Source of the DNA: Bemisia tabaci
Lineage: Eukaryota; Arthropoda; Insecta; Hemiptera; Aleyrodidae
Length of the DNA: 64,000 nt
NCBI RefSeq assembly: GCF_918797505.1
Contig: NC_092801.1
Coordinates: 15,810,001 to 15,874,000 of the forward strand
Direction: 5' to 3'
Shown: positions 50,831-63,397 of the stretch, piece by piece
Layout: each line of letters begins with the position of its first letter
Position numbering within the stretch: the stretch's first letter is position 1
Notes under the pieces: model-generated
The model's database searches: none
The model's input: the letters and a program-made list of their open reading frames with translations, nothing else
Told to the model about the DNA's origin: nothing
Made by a program: the position numbers and the translations under genes

Positions 50831-53316
50831 TTGACCATCGCTTTCGAGGAGCTACATCCTGTATAAACACTTCCACAACCCCAATCCCACAGATCTTGAA
50901 CTTCTTGCATTTTTAAAGGTGAATAAGATCAACTTAAATGATCATTACAATATCGCACCATCGCTCACTGTCATCCTTCATCAGGACCTGCTTTCGAGCC
51001 GCCCACTGAAAACTATGAGACGAGGTACAGTATCGCAGCATTCGCTCACGTTACTCTTCTCAAATGAATCGTTGGGGGACTTCTGGTATATATTATATTT
51101 ATAATTGTACGTTTGTAAAATCTTTTCCAATATTAACTATATTGTGTAGAATTTATATTGTTATTCTTTTATTTTTATAGTTTTATATATATATATGAGT
51201 ATGTAACTGGACGCATTTTTACATATTCATATATATTGTACATGTATTTTCTTACTATTTGTTTACTAAAGTGAAAAAATAGTCCGGAAGACTTACAAAA
51301 GGAATTCTCCATCAGCATCAGATATCACTTTGGAAGCATAAGATATTTATTGTATGTTATTTTCGTATTATTTTTAAGTTTGTATGATTTTGCCATACTT
51401 TCATTCGAGTTCAAAAGTCAGAATTCCAGTTCCATTGCTGACGGTTCCTTGAAATGGGCCTGCGCTCTGGATCGCACCAATGCACTGAGACTGAATCCAG
51501 TTTTTGAAGATTTACAAGACTCAAAGTTCAGAACTCAAATTTCCCCGGAAACAAGAAGTTACCCACTTTCATCCTTGTTTGGCAATTCCATTTTCCTCTG
51601 GAATCTTATGCGTAGAGAGAGGAAGGAAAGTCTAGACCGAGCTCTGCTGTGGTTCTCCCCTCTCTCCAAGTAGTCTCCTCCACCCACAATTAATAGAAGA
51701 CATATTCCTTTTTTCAAGATTAACCATCGGTAAATCAGCTTTCTTAACAAATCAGTCCATAGCTTTTTCGCATCTCCGCTGTGAAAAGTATCAGATCCAC
51801 TTTTTATTTTCCCCCAGTCGCTTAGACTCCTGATTTTGGCGACATTGAAAATTAATAATCCCAATATAAACTGTTAAAATGCATGAAAAAGGAAAGCCTT
51901 CTAGGAATTTTTTTTGTTGCATAATATGGATGCTCCAAAAATTTACGTGAAAGAAGTTGGTATCAGAATGACATTAAATCCTTTAAATCGTTCCTATTGA
52001 TACAGAACTGAAATCAAAGTAATGCACAACAATTAACAAGCTGTGTCAACTCTTGTTAATTAACTGAAATGCAGTCTTAAAAACTTCCTTAACTTGTTAA
52101 ATGGTATTTTTACATGAAGGAAACTGCACAGGGTTTCCTGTTTTGTATGTTTAATATCTATTTTTGAAAGAGTTCTTCCGCTTCGAATTTTACGAATTTG
52201 TCAACCTTTTTTATAAAAATTATCGCCACAAGAGCAGCGAGACTCATTGGCTTCATGATGAGGAAGGGGAGGTTTAGGACAGGCAGTGAGTCCTCATTAA
52301 AGTGAAATTTCAACTCTTTTCTAAAGCAATTTAGGACAATTTTAGTTCATTTTTTGAGATTTTTTTGAAGTTAGGTCCCCTGGTGAGACTCTATCAAACG
52401 GATTTATTGCAAATTGATCATTTTCAAATATTTGAGTCTGATTCCCTCTTGAAATTTTTTCCCAAGGTGTGTAACCGATGAAGAACTCATCGCAAGTTTA
52501 CTTTTAAGAGCAATTTTACTGTGCCTCTTCAGTTTAGACCGTGGTTAGTGCGAAATTCGTGAAGTTTGTTCCTTAGATCAAATTTTTGAATAAAGAAAGT
52601 TCTAACTGGCCTAAGAGTAGATTTTAAAAATTAAGTTATACTAGGTTCTTTTGAAGTTCATCCCTCGAATGAACTTCAAGAAATGTGTACAGGAGAACTT
52701 GGAGGCTCAAAATAATCACTCGACAACTGCTACAGCCAAGTGAATTTGTGTTCGGTAAAACGAGGGCTCAACCAAGGAAAAAAAATTCCCCGAACAAAAG
52801 ACTCTCAGGACGTCCGTTTTTGTTGTTTGTTTCTAGTTCCCCCCCCCCCCCGTCTGTTCTAGTTTTTCATTTTTTCTCCAATATAGTGTCGAAATTTGAA
52901 TCTCGTACACAACCGCAGCACCCTTGAGATTTTCATTTGTGCTGGCTTTCAACGTTTTTTGCAGTGTTATCGAGATAGCCACAAATATTGTCGCAAATAC
53001 ATATTGCGTGCCATGATATATACAAGATATATGTACCTTTAAAAGTATGAAGCGAACATAATTGAGTATGGCAACTGTTATCTGCTTTTGAGATTGTTGT
53101 TTCATTTTTTGAAGTTTTGGATGATGTTCCACAGCTGTAAGTTTTTACAGTTAGGTTTTTCTTTGAAATTACTACATTCATCTCAAGATCGTAACTGGAA
53201 AATTCCGATTTAACAAGGTGTTTAGGTCCTCTTTTGAAGTGAATTTAAACTCTCGTTCGGCTCATATCTAGTTTCATCAAAGCCTCAGAAATTCTGAACT
53301 CATATACCTGAAGACC
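50831..53316. other. Region right of Rab11 without a recognised gene
   Basis: Possibly Rab11 3' UTR in its left part; AATAAA occurs near 52592 but cannot be assigned. A TA-rich stretch lies at about 51183-51198 and a poly-C run at 52838-52850. No coding similarity in either strand. Confidence 0.4.
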
Positions 53317-53415
53317 TTCGTAGAAGCACCTACATGCATAAGGAAACTTATTGCTACGTAGATCGTTCCCAACAATAACGAGAAATAGTAGTTCCTTATT
53401 GCAGCATGTAGTCAA
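53317..53415. repeat. Family C element, degenerate copy
   Basis: ATAGTAGTTCCTTATTGCAG followed by CATGTAGTC matches the right end of the 56635-56772 element. The left part (CATGCATAAGGAAACTTATT) is poorly kept. Confidence 0.5.
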
Positions 53416-53729
53416 ATATTTCAAATGGAAGCATGCAGCATCACTCCTTATCTCTATCCAACAATTAGAACCTCTCTCCAAAACCATCCTTGCGTTAGCT
53501 CAGGAAGGTAATTTAAATATCTTTTCACGAAGATCAATCAAAATAAGATGGCACTAAGCAATCACCTTGAGACTCTTTAATTTCAAGAATTCACAATTTT
53601 TCTAATCCTACTCGATTTTAACATTTTGTGTCAAGCTTCACAGTGCACATTTTTTGTATTCATATTTTTAATTATGAACGGAGTACTGGCTATCAATCCG
53701 TGTATGGTTCTCGTTACTGCTGAATTTCG

Positions 53730-53990
53730 CCAGGTTGAGGGGAGACGCCGTATGACCCCTCGGGCGTTGCCGAATTCCCTGTGATGAAATACGGATTTTT
53801 AGGGAAATCGTTGAATGTTTTTCGTCAAATTTTTTTAGGATTTTATTCGCAATCTAATCTAAAGATTCTGAAAATTTTAAGGAAAGATTCTCTGGAATCC
53901 TCCAGAATAAACATTTTACATCAAGATACCTGGCAACCTTCGAATGTTTGTTCGGCGTTTTTCCTTATCTCGGCAGTGTTGTTGTAGACT
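53730..53990. repeat. Family E-like element, diverged copy
   Basis: The right end GGCGTTTTTCCTTATCTCGG with CAGTGTTG matches the family E end at 4920-4940 and the one near 18118-18145. The left end (GGGAGACGCCGTATGACCC) is weakly related. Confidence 0.45.
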
Positions 53991-56634
53991 CATAAGGCTG
54001 GGCACAATGCTTGTAAAGAATATCATTTAAAAAGAAAGGAGTTTCATTTTTGATTGTAACGATTGAAGTGATCAGTAAAATTTCACTCCATAATTCCGGC
54101 AAATAGCACATTATTTTCTTGCTCCGGCCGTCTGAATTACAGTTCTCTAGAAATTACGGATGGTTTGTATTCTTCAAGAATCCTACCATTCACTGCATTT
54201 TGGAGTCAAGTTTCTTATTTTATTTTTAAGCACCTTCAACTCCTATCTTGTTTGTATTAATTGTACGTATGAAATTCATTCATATCTTAAGATATTGTGT
54301 ATTAATAGATGATCTTCAATCAACAACCACTTCGAGAACTTCAGAACAATTTCTTTATGAAGGTTTTTCAAATAGTGTCATTTTCATTGTAAAAAACGAT
54401 GCCTGTTGTAAATTTTCCATTTGTATAGTTAATTGAAACTATCTTCGCCAGTAATTTCAACAAGCGCAAATGGAAAGCCCCACTCAAAAATTAGACCGTA
54501 ATTAGGCGAAAAAACTAGTATTTTCCCGAGCATGAATACAAATATCACACAATTTGGACGGAATTTTTTGAATTGGCATGAAGTATATTTCTGGGCTAAA
54601 ATTGTATTGGTTGCGACTGCTGCTGGTTAGATCAACACAACCTCAAATCGTACATTCATTTTAGAATCGCATAAATATTATCCCAAGCGTTTTCTACTGT
54701 AAGGTAAACCCATACGTCAATTTTCAGTGGCACATCTTTTCTTATCAGTGATGAATTGAGAAGATGGTCCTCAAATGAAAATTTGCTGCTAACAATTTTA
54801 AGCCTAGATGTTGAATATTGCTGATCAAAAAATGCGTTATTTTTCAGTTGTCAAGAACCTTTCGAATATTTTTTCTTTTTACCATCTGATTTAAATGCAA
54901 CCTCATTTTGTATTGATATAACTTGATGCACAAAATTGGTAGCCTGATTCTCACACGTCAGAAGTTTTTCCCGAGGGAAATTGGAAATTGTGATAACCAT
55001 GAGTCCTGTCGTTCGATCAAAATTAGGTTTATCTTGCGGTCAGTTGTTGAGTGTTGATATTTGGTGATACTACACAAATCTTGCTCGTATATCGGCTAGC
55101 TCACTGTCTTTGATGCTCCATTTGAAGGCTCTGCATCCAAGAAATTTTAAGACGCACCAACCGTATTTTTCACCCTGAATGTTGTATCCATCCAAATTCA
55201 GACCAAACAAGTTTTCATTTTTGTTGACATGATATTTTTTGTTCATTTTTTCTATTTTCATTTAGTTTCTTTGTTTGGTCTTTATAAATCTGGGTTCTAC
55301 GTAGCAGAAAAGCATCATTGAATTTTCAACGAGGGGCAGCCAAGTTCGTAGCCAGTGAGTTAGTCGTGTTTTTGAATACATTAAGTGCCCATCTTATGTT
55401 ATACGCGATTTTTGTGTACAATATACTTCTAGGTTTATCATGATATTTCGTAGTACGAATTTTTTGTAAGTTTAAATATAACCCTGTTAACATTACCATG
55501 ATCTCTTTTTTTAGTCCTAAATTTGACAAAGTCTCAAAAATGTGTTGCAATGTTGCTTTAAGTGTACAATCTGTTTCCTCCGTGAAACTTTAATTAAGGG
55601 TCATCAAAGAGGTTTTTAGGGTTGTGTTCTTTTATAACTTAAATTTTTTCGTGCCAACAATACCGTCAGAATTCTTTTTTTTAAAAGAAAGTTTTGGTAA
55701 CATTGCACTGCATTTCTTCGATGAACTCATATCTGTCAAATTGATCGTCCTATGATTTCATCTTTTTTTGGTAATCAGTAATGTGGATTGCATTCAGCAA
55801 AAAGGAACCAGCGTGACTACAGTGTTTTCAAAATCGTGCAAATTTTTTTTTCTTTTAAAAATACTGAATATATGTACAGTATTAAATTTTACACAATTAT
55901 TTCCATTTAAAAGGAACAATTTTTTGGTGGGATGCAAAAACTATTCGCTATTTTAGGAGATTTTTTTAAGATAGTTTTGAAAAAGCAATATTTTAACAAC
56001 ACTGTAATTACGCTGGTTCATTTTATGCTAAATGCAATCAATGTGTAACCACCCTAAGAAGGAAAACGTTTTATTGCCCTGTGTTATTATTGAGAATCAA
56101 AGGACAAAAACAAAGGGAAAAAAAAAACAAAAAAAATCACAAAAATGAAGTAATTGTCGCTAACACTTTCTGTACTTGACAAGAACTTTTTGACTTTAAT
56201 TTTTTGCCAGAAAAAAAGATTCAGCCTCTAAGTTGATCCCAGAATAATGGCATGATTTTCTTGATTATTTGAGCCACAGGACTGATAACTCGAAATGATT
56301 AAAAAATTGCTATGCTCATTCTCACTGAGTGAAATTTTTACTTGACTAGTGATGAACAGATAAAGAGGAAAAAGGGATAAAAGAGTTAGAAACATTTGAC
56401 CTGATGGATTGAGATTTATTTTTTGACTATAAAAATAAATATGTAGTGCGGCATTGACACTCAATTAACATAAGAAGCATCTAAATATGTATGCACAAAA
56501 ATTGTTCAAAACAAGAGGAAAGTATACATAGTAATGTCGGGGCTTAAAAATTTTGTGTAAATTATGGAATTCAACTCGAATTCCGAGACAGAAGCAGCGT
56601 TGCCTGTTGCAGGGAAGCAAGACGGGGTACAATT
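53991..56634. other. No gene or repeat recognised
   Basis: AT-rich sequence between family E and family C copies. The short open frames have no family features. Confidence 0.5.
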
Positions 56635-56772
56635 GGACTACATTTTGCAATCAGGAACTACAATTTTTGACGCATCCATAAAAACACTTATGTCATTTAG
56701 GGAAACTAAAGGCACATACGTTGTTTCCAAACTGAGCCAGAAATTATAGTTCCTTATTGCAAAATGTAGTCC
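56635..56772. mobile_element. Family C inverted-repeat element, best copy
   Basis: 138 bp, almost wholly two inverted arms: ends GGACTACATTTTGCAATCAG and its complement (TTATTGCAAAATGTAGTCC), inner words TTTAGGGAAACTAAA and ACACTTATGTCA. Non-coding. Relatives at 38556, 41341 and 53317. Confidence 0.8.
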
Positions 56773-57911
56773 AGTTATCCAACTGACACTGAAGTACTTA
56801 AAGGAAACTAAGGGAAAATATCACCGGCATGGCATTCAAAAAATTTTGCTATAAGTGAAAAAAAATTTTTTGCTATAGCAAACAGGAGGTCAGTTTTGAA
56901 ATTCTTTTAGTTGTGCAGTTCCTGCAAAGTTTCAGACAATACAGGTTAGAGGTATCTAAATTATTCATACAAGACCTAGAAAAACCTCGAGAACTCATAG
57001 TCTTGATTGTAAGAATGCAACGTAAGCAATATTGTTTCCTTCGTGATGTGATACACCAAAGAAGGGAAGAAAACGTAAGCAAAGAAAATACTAATGCCAA
57101 GAGATTAATTCTATTCTGCAATCATTTCTATCCTCGCTCATGAAACAGGAGAAAAGTATTGTGAAAAAACAATGCTTAAGGAAGTAATGAAAATTACTCT
57201 GTCCAAAATCTGGAAATTCACTAGAACTCTTTGAGACCTGGAGATTATGGATATTCAAAAAAGCTTGGGTTCTGAGATCAAGGTCATTATGGTGGTTTTA
57301 CCACTAAAGAAAAAAGGATTTTTTCCTCCATCCTTGAGTTTTCTTTGTTCTCTCAAATATAAAAAAAAGTTGCTAGCAAATTCTGTTGTTACTCAGGCAA
57401 AGTAACTATCTGTTTTGACAGGAAAGTTGAAAATCGCGTTACATTCAGTATTTTTCTACCTCCGACTTCCAATCTAAAATGAAGATACGTGCTGGAGGAG
57501 AGGGTAAAGAAAAATGTAACACAGCACATGGAGCTGGACTCAAAAAATAAATGGATACAAACACTTATAGAGATTTTCATGTTTTTCACAATATAAAATT
57601 CAACACCTTTGTTTGCAAAACAAAAATCGAGTCTTCATCAAAAAATCTTCATCGAAATGACCAAAAAGGAAAAAAAACTGCAAAAAACCTATTCTTTAAC
57701 ATAATGAGAATCTGTGAAATAGTGCAAACCCTAAAAAACAAATCAAATTACCGAAGTGAGAGCACCTATCACGATCGAAGCCTCTGGTGCTGGGAGATGA
57801 GTGACACTTTAGCGATTTTGCGATAGACCAGTGCGAAGTTTGAAATGAACTTTGTCTCAAGACTAAAAGAAAGTTAAATGTCGCAGGGCTGAAAGTAAAG
57901 TTCAACAGGTC

Positions 57912-58447
57912 AATGGGCCACTAGACGAGATGCGAATTTAAGCATTCTAAAATACCGTTCCTCCTTAAAATTTCATGTAGAAAACGATTGCGCTACGAAA
58001 GTAACAGATATTAATAATAACCAAACTAAAATAATAACGTTTTTATTTGGCATTGATTGCAAAACATTTGAATTTCCCGCTCACATGAAAAACCAGAGTC
58101 TATGTGAGTTAAATTGCGCAACGGTTTTGCTAGGCTCTTCAGTTGAGCAGTGTTCCTCCTCCGTCCTGTGTTATTCAAAGGGCAAATTATGTGCAACAGC
58201 TGAGCCAAAGTACCGAGGTTGAGGTTGTCATATTTTCTTGCTACAGAGACTGTCATGGTAACATTTAGTGTGCAATTAAATTAGGTAGATTATTGTTTTT
58301 TCTGTAAGCAGGAAGGTTGAATTTACGCACGACAAAACTGTTAATATCTTAGTTAGGAATTAGTTTTGTGTTCCATGTGCAATTTTATGAGAAAACGGAT
58401 ATCAGAATGCTTGAAATCGTACCTTATCTAATGATAAAGTGGTCCAT
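57912..58447. mobile_element. Family A inverted-repeat element, copy 2
   Basis: About 536 bp. Starts AATGGGCCACTAGACGAGA with TTTAAGCATTCTAAAATAC and ends TATCAGAATGCTTGAAATCG...GTGGTCCATT. It is collinear with the 25485-26039 copy, but the two have diverged considerably and differ by several indels. Non-coding. Confidence 0.8.
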
Positions 58448-59870
58448 TTTTAGGGCAAAATTTACTTCAAAATCTAAATGAATGTAGCTTAAATTCATTG
58501 AGACCTCTATTTTTCCAAAAGTGTCAATTGCCTCCCCCACGCACCGGAAGTTTCAACTAACAAAGAAAATTCTCGTACCTAATAACAATATGAAACAAAA
58601 CATACTTCAGACTAGCTTCCATTTAAATTTTCGAAAGTTTATACTCATACTGCTGAGGTTCTTACATAATTTCAGGTGATCACCTTAAAGCTTGGGAAGT
58701 TAGGTTTCCTTATTTTATGGGTTACTAGAGTTAGTTTTTCATAAAATTAGTGCCAATTCACAGCAATTTTTTAGGATTTGCTTTGAGAACACGTGGAGTG
58801 ACAATTTTGGCCATAGAAAGCTAACTTTCCCAGAAAAATGCGACAAAAATACCACAAGGAAAAGAGCACAAGTTTTCCTTCTTTTGAGAGTTTGATAAAA
58901 TACAGAAAATTGGTAAATTTGGGTAAGAATTTGGAGGATTTGAGAGAATTTCTACTTTCTTTCTGAAGAATATAAAAATATCAGGGTAGAAAAGTGCCAA
59001 ATTACGGCTTGAGGTCAGAATTTTGGGAGTTTCTGCATCCTTGAATAGCAAAAATGTTGAAACAATTTTGGTGCACAGTTACAGATGGGTTTGAGTCTGA
59101 ACTGTGACAGCTGAGTTTGACCATAAATTGCAAAACCTAACTTCTAAATTCTTTCAGTACTTTATTGGCTTTTGCTTCAGTTGAAGCGCCTACAGCGACC
59201 TCAAAATTCGACTAAATGTTGTGAAAATTATACTCTAAACTCAAGCGGTGCGGTGCAAGAAAGTCAACGTTCTTGCCTCAGTGAGGCTGTTGAATGATCC
59301 TGGAATTGATAGTAAAAAGATGCTGTCTATATGAATTTTAGCAAGGAACACAACAAGGAGTTTAAAAAAGCTTGAAATAGCTTTTTTGACTGACAAAAAG
59401 GAGCTTAAACTTGTGGTGGAAAGAAGAACATTTCTCATTGGTTTTCTCCTTATTATGTCATAAAAGGCGGACAACCCATGGTTTCAACCACAGTGAATCT
59501 AATGCATCGTGGCCGCTACATGACCGGAATGTATATAAACAATCGCAGGTGAAAGGATCATGGCGGTTAATAATCCTTGTGACATCACAAAATCTATTGG
59601 CGCGATATTTTTCTGTTTAGAGTGAAATTGAACTTTCAGCAACTTTGGAAGTCGTTTTCCCACTTAAAATTTAATTAAATGAAGAAAAGGTAAAATTCGG
59701 GATTCTTCATTTTTCATGTATTTTACAAAAATGAATTGAAAAGAAAATGCGCAACGGCCCCATTTGTGGCTGACTGCAAACCTACCAACAAAATTCGGGC
59801 CCTGGACAAAATTATTAAAAAGAAGGAAAACTTTCTGAAAAAGACAGAGCACATGCCCTCAAAATTTTAT
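58448..59870. other. No gene or repeat recognised
   Basis: AT-rich sequence between the family A element and the large palindrome. No coding similarity. The open frame at 59736-60026 runs across the palindrome edge and is unlikely to be real. Confidence 0.5.
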
Positions 59871-61846
59871 AAAGGACCCCGCACGGTTCTTATGGAAAAT
59901 GGCCCTCTGTCAAATGCGTTGAAACTTCAGTATGTTGTGCAGCATGTCATCGTGAACAAAAGTTCCAATAGGCCAAACAAGATCCCATGTGCGGTTTTCG
60001 AGATATTCGCCGTTTTATGTGCGTAACCGGAGGTTTCGCGCGCTCCCGCCGGAGCCATACCATTGTGCGGCGCCGCTCGTGCCCTTCCCTCCCAGTCACT
60101 CTCCGCTGCCCCGCCGCCCGTACCTTGGCTCCTCTATCGCTCCAACTACGACGCTCACGAGGCTGCGCCCATCATTACCGGACCGCGCTCGCACGCCGTC
60201 TTCTTACGCGGCCTCTTCTTCGGCCATGTCGCCTCTTTTTCTCATCGATCCTTTCTCTAAGTCTTCAAAAACGTTTAAGAAGTCCATTTTTACTAAACAT
60301 GATAATGCTAATATCACAAATAATACAAAAAGAGAGGAAAAACAAATGATAATCCATGCGAAAGTACGTAGGAGAGTTGGGATGCCTAAGAGACGTTAAA
60401 TAAAACGAACTTTTTTTTATTTTCTTCCCTCTTCCTTTCTTTCTTTTTTTTCTTCATTTTTCTCATGTGGAAGCAGTGAAAGTAACTTCTGTCGGAAGAT
60501 GATGTTGATGTTTTTTCTTTTTTCTTTCTTTCTTTCATAATGACGTGGCGGAGGTTGAGGGTAATTAGTCGGCTGACGATGCCCAAGTAGGAATTAACGT
60601 CATTATTGAAAGAAAGAAAGAAAAAAGAAAAAACATCAACATCATCTTCCGACAGAAGTTACTTTCACTGCTTCCACATGAGAAAAATGAAGAAAAAAAA
60701 GAAAGAAAGGAAGAGGGAAGAAAATAAAAAAAAGTTCGTTTTATTTAACGTCTCTTAGGCATCCCAACTCTCCTACGTACTTTCGCATGGATTATCATTT
60801 GTTTTTCCTCTCTTTTTGTATTATTTGTGATATTAGCATTATCATGTTTAGTAAAAATGGACTTCTTAAACGTTTTTTGAAGACTTAGAGAAAGGATCGA
60901 TGAGAAAAAGAGGCGACATGGCCGAAGAAGAGGCCGCGTAAGAAGACGGCGTGCGAGCGCGGTCCGGTAATGATGGGCGCAGCCTCGTGAGCGTCGTAGT
61001 TGGAGCGATAGAGGAGCCAAGGTACGGGCGGCGGGGCAGCGAGAGTGACTGGGAGGGAAGGGCACGAGCGGCGCCGCACAATGGTATGGCTCCGGCGGGA
61101 GCGCGCGAAACCTCCGGTTACGCACATAAAACGGCGAATACAGTCGAACCTCGATAACTCGAACCTCAATAACTCGAAAACCTCAATAACTCGAAGAAAA
61201 TGTCCGTTCCCTTCCGCAGAAGGCCAAAATCCTCGATAACTCGAAAAATTTGTTCCGTTAACTCGAAGACATTTGAGGCTCATTTGTACCTCAGTAACTC
61301 GAAGGAATCGGCGGTTTACCTCTATAACTCGAAGGCAACTACCATGTGTCAAATATGTACCTCAGTAACTCGAAGGAATTGGAGAAAAACCTCTATAACT
61401 CGAAGGATGCCGGTGGTGCCAAATAAGCAGGCAAAGAGCATACTTACTACTATTGTCCTACCCGATCGGACGTGGGGTTAAATATTAGTTCCTACTTTCA
61501 TTCCCCAATATTCCCTTATTATGATAACGTAAAACAAATAACGGTTTTTTTTTTCTAAATTGACCTAGCACCAACCTCGAACCTCCAACCTCGATAACTC
61601 GAATTTTTCATCTCCACACCTCGTTAACTCGAAACCTCGATAATCTCGAAACTTCAATAACTCGAATTTTTCATCGCTTCCTTTCAGCTTCGAGTTATCG
61701 AGGTTCGACTGTATCTCGAAAACCGCACATGGGATCTTGTTTGGCCTATTGGAACTTTTGTTCACGATGACATGCTGCACAACATACTGAAGTTTCAACG
61801 CATTTGACAGAGGGCCATTTTCCATAAGAACCGTGCGGGGTCCTTT
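59871..61846. mobile_element. Giant palindrome, arms about 0.67 kb, one arm interrupted
   Basis: Left arm 59871-60543 and right arm 60604-61846 are inverted copies around a spacer of about 60 bp. The right arm is longer only because of the insertion at 61141-61711; without it (and one TA) the arms are 673 and about 670 bp. Outer ends read AAAGGACCCCGCACGGTTCT. The arms are almost identical, with single-base indels such as CTCTCCGCTGCC against CTCTCGCTGCC. The outer third is AT-balanced. The middle (60010-60240 and its mate) is strikingly GC- and CpG-rich, and the inner third is purine/pyrimidine-skewed. No transposase is seen. It could be a foldback transposon, a local inverted duplication, or partly an assembly artefact. 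Confidence 0.85.
61141..61711. mobile_element. Pogo/Tigger-like non-autonomous element nested in the palindrome
   Basis: 571 bp with inverted ends CAGTCGAACCTCGATAACTC and its complement, flanked by TA at 61139-61140 and 61712-61713, as expected for Tc1/mariner-pogo transposition. The other arm of the host palindrome carries the uninterrupted site (GCGAATATCTCG read on this strand). Inside are about 14 copies of a CTCGATAACTCGAA-like word. No transposase ORF. Confidence 0.88.
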
Positions 61847-62173
61847 CAAAATCTAGAATTTTTATATTTTTCCTAGCTTTTTGGTAAGCTACCCAAACAA
61901 TTGCAGCTAAAATTTCACTTCACGAGTGCATGTTTCATTGATATCACTTCAATGATTCAAAAGTAAAGATATTCAATCACAGAAATTCTTTTTTTAGTGA
62001 ATTTTTCTGTTCTCACAGACTTGCATCAATCGCTGTCAACAAACGTTGAGTTAATTACGTTTAAGATGCACCAGTATCTAACCTTATACAGACCTAAGTA
62101 GACTCATCACGATGATTCAGTCCACAAACTGTAAACAAAAATTTATCGCAACATGTGATGGGAAACAGAGTTT
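61847..62173 (-). other. Probable 3' UTR of the SLC25A39/40-type gene
   Basis: Lies directly downstream (minus) of the carrier stop codon and reaches the palindrome edge. No canonical polyadenylation signal was noticed, so the mRNA end is unknown. Confidence 0.35.
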
Positions 62174-63274
62174 CAATCCATTGATTCTGCTTCTAGTGCT
62201 AGCCCCCTGGAGAGTTTGTACTGGTTCATGTTGTGATTTTGAAAGAAGTTCTTCCCGTACTCAAAGAAAGCGACCATAATTGCGCATGCTGGCGCGACTT
62301 TCACAACTCGAGGGATGAGACCCATGAATAAGCCACGCACACCGCTAGACTGGTAGATCGATTTTAAGATTGAAACAGTAGATACATATTTGGGGCCATC
62401 TGGAAAAAAAAAATGTTAGCATTTCAGACAGGAAACAAAAATTTGAGCGTCCTTGCAGACACTCCATAATTTTGGTGTTTTCAATTTTCTGACGTTTTAG
62501 GCTTTTCTACAACTTCGAACTTTCTGAATGCTTTAACCGTTGAATAAAACTTCCAGTAACATTTCTTTCCTTTTGATTATCCTGACTTTTGCTACACTTG
62601 CTATGAAATCCAAATTCTGATTCAAATTATACAAAACAGCACTCAGAAGTTATTCTTGCTCTTTTGAATGGCACTGGCTGAAATTGCTGAGTCCACAGAG
62701 ATGCTACTTGCAAAAATCCCTGACTCGGATGCCATAAATTCCCAAACATTCCAGGTTCTCAAGGCCACCGCAGACTCTGTTGGAAACAAAAATCCTTAAG
62801 CAAAAATTATTGAAATTGATTTTTTTCAATTTTTCCTAGCCTAGAAGGACAAAGTCCCTTTGTATAATTACAGCCACTGCTTAAAAAAGTTTTATTTATT
62901 TAATTGACATTTCTGCACCCAAGAAAAGCTATAATTTCTGAAAAAATGGTAGTATATAAATTACCGACAGAAATAGACGATAAATATTTTGACGCGCCTT
63001 ACTTACTTGAGATGGTTCAATTTTAATATTCAACCCACAGAGCGCATCTAATTCTACAGAATACTTGAGCGCTTTCTGCCTAGACCCAAAATTTGCAATC
63101 TTACTTGACAAAACACGCTCTATTGAAAATTTTCACTTCATGCACGAAAATTTCTATCCCCGTACGGTAACAATTAGAGTTTTGTGAACAAGGCAAAAAA
63201 TACTTACTGTCCATTAAATCTATCTGCTTGTATGTTTTGGCGACATCGAATGGCGTAGTTATGATGGCCGCAAT
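62174..63274 (-). CDS. SLC25A40: SLC25A39/40-type mitochondrial carrier, 3' two exons
   Basis: Mitochondrial inner-membrane carrier of the SLC25A39/40 group, known in mammals for glutathione import into mitochondria. Only two exons are in the window: 63274-63208 (IAAIITTPFDVAKTYKQIDLMD) and 62399-62174, which joins in phase and ends in TGA at 62176-62174. The first holds the third carrier signature, PFDVAKT (Px[DE]xx[KR]), at the start of the third repeat. The second has the matrix helix and last TM segment with GLFMGLIPRVVKVAPACAIMVAFFEYGKNFF, which is close to SLC25A39/40 and unlike most other carriers. The 5' exons lie beyond 64000. SLC25A39 and SLC25A40 cannot be separated here, as insects usually have one gene. 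Confidence 0.88.
62400..63207. other. Carrier gene last intron
   Basis: Intron between the two visible carrier exons, GT-AG on the minus strand. It contains a copy of the ATTCCCAAACATTCCAGG phrase shared with about 1827-1845. No other feature. Confidence 0.6.
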
Positions 63275-63397
63275 CTGGAATCATAGTAAAAAAATTAGGA
63301 AACTAATTCACAAAAATTATTGTTGATCTATTTTCAAATTAAACGGTTAAAATATTCTGGCAATGAGGATGATGGAAACTATGAACAGCCCATGACC

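Noticed and set aside
59987..60399. Arg/Pro-rich open frames in both palindrome arms (up to about 136 codons), sharing a C-terminal KVRRRVGMPKRR while the middle is read in different frames because of two 1-bp indels between the arms.
   Set aside because: The frames that share ends lack an ATG near their start. The reading is explained by GC-rich composition, and there is no family resemblance. The paired indels are curious but two events are too few to claim coding constraint.
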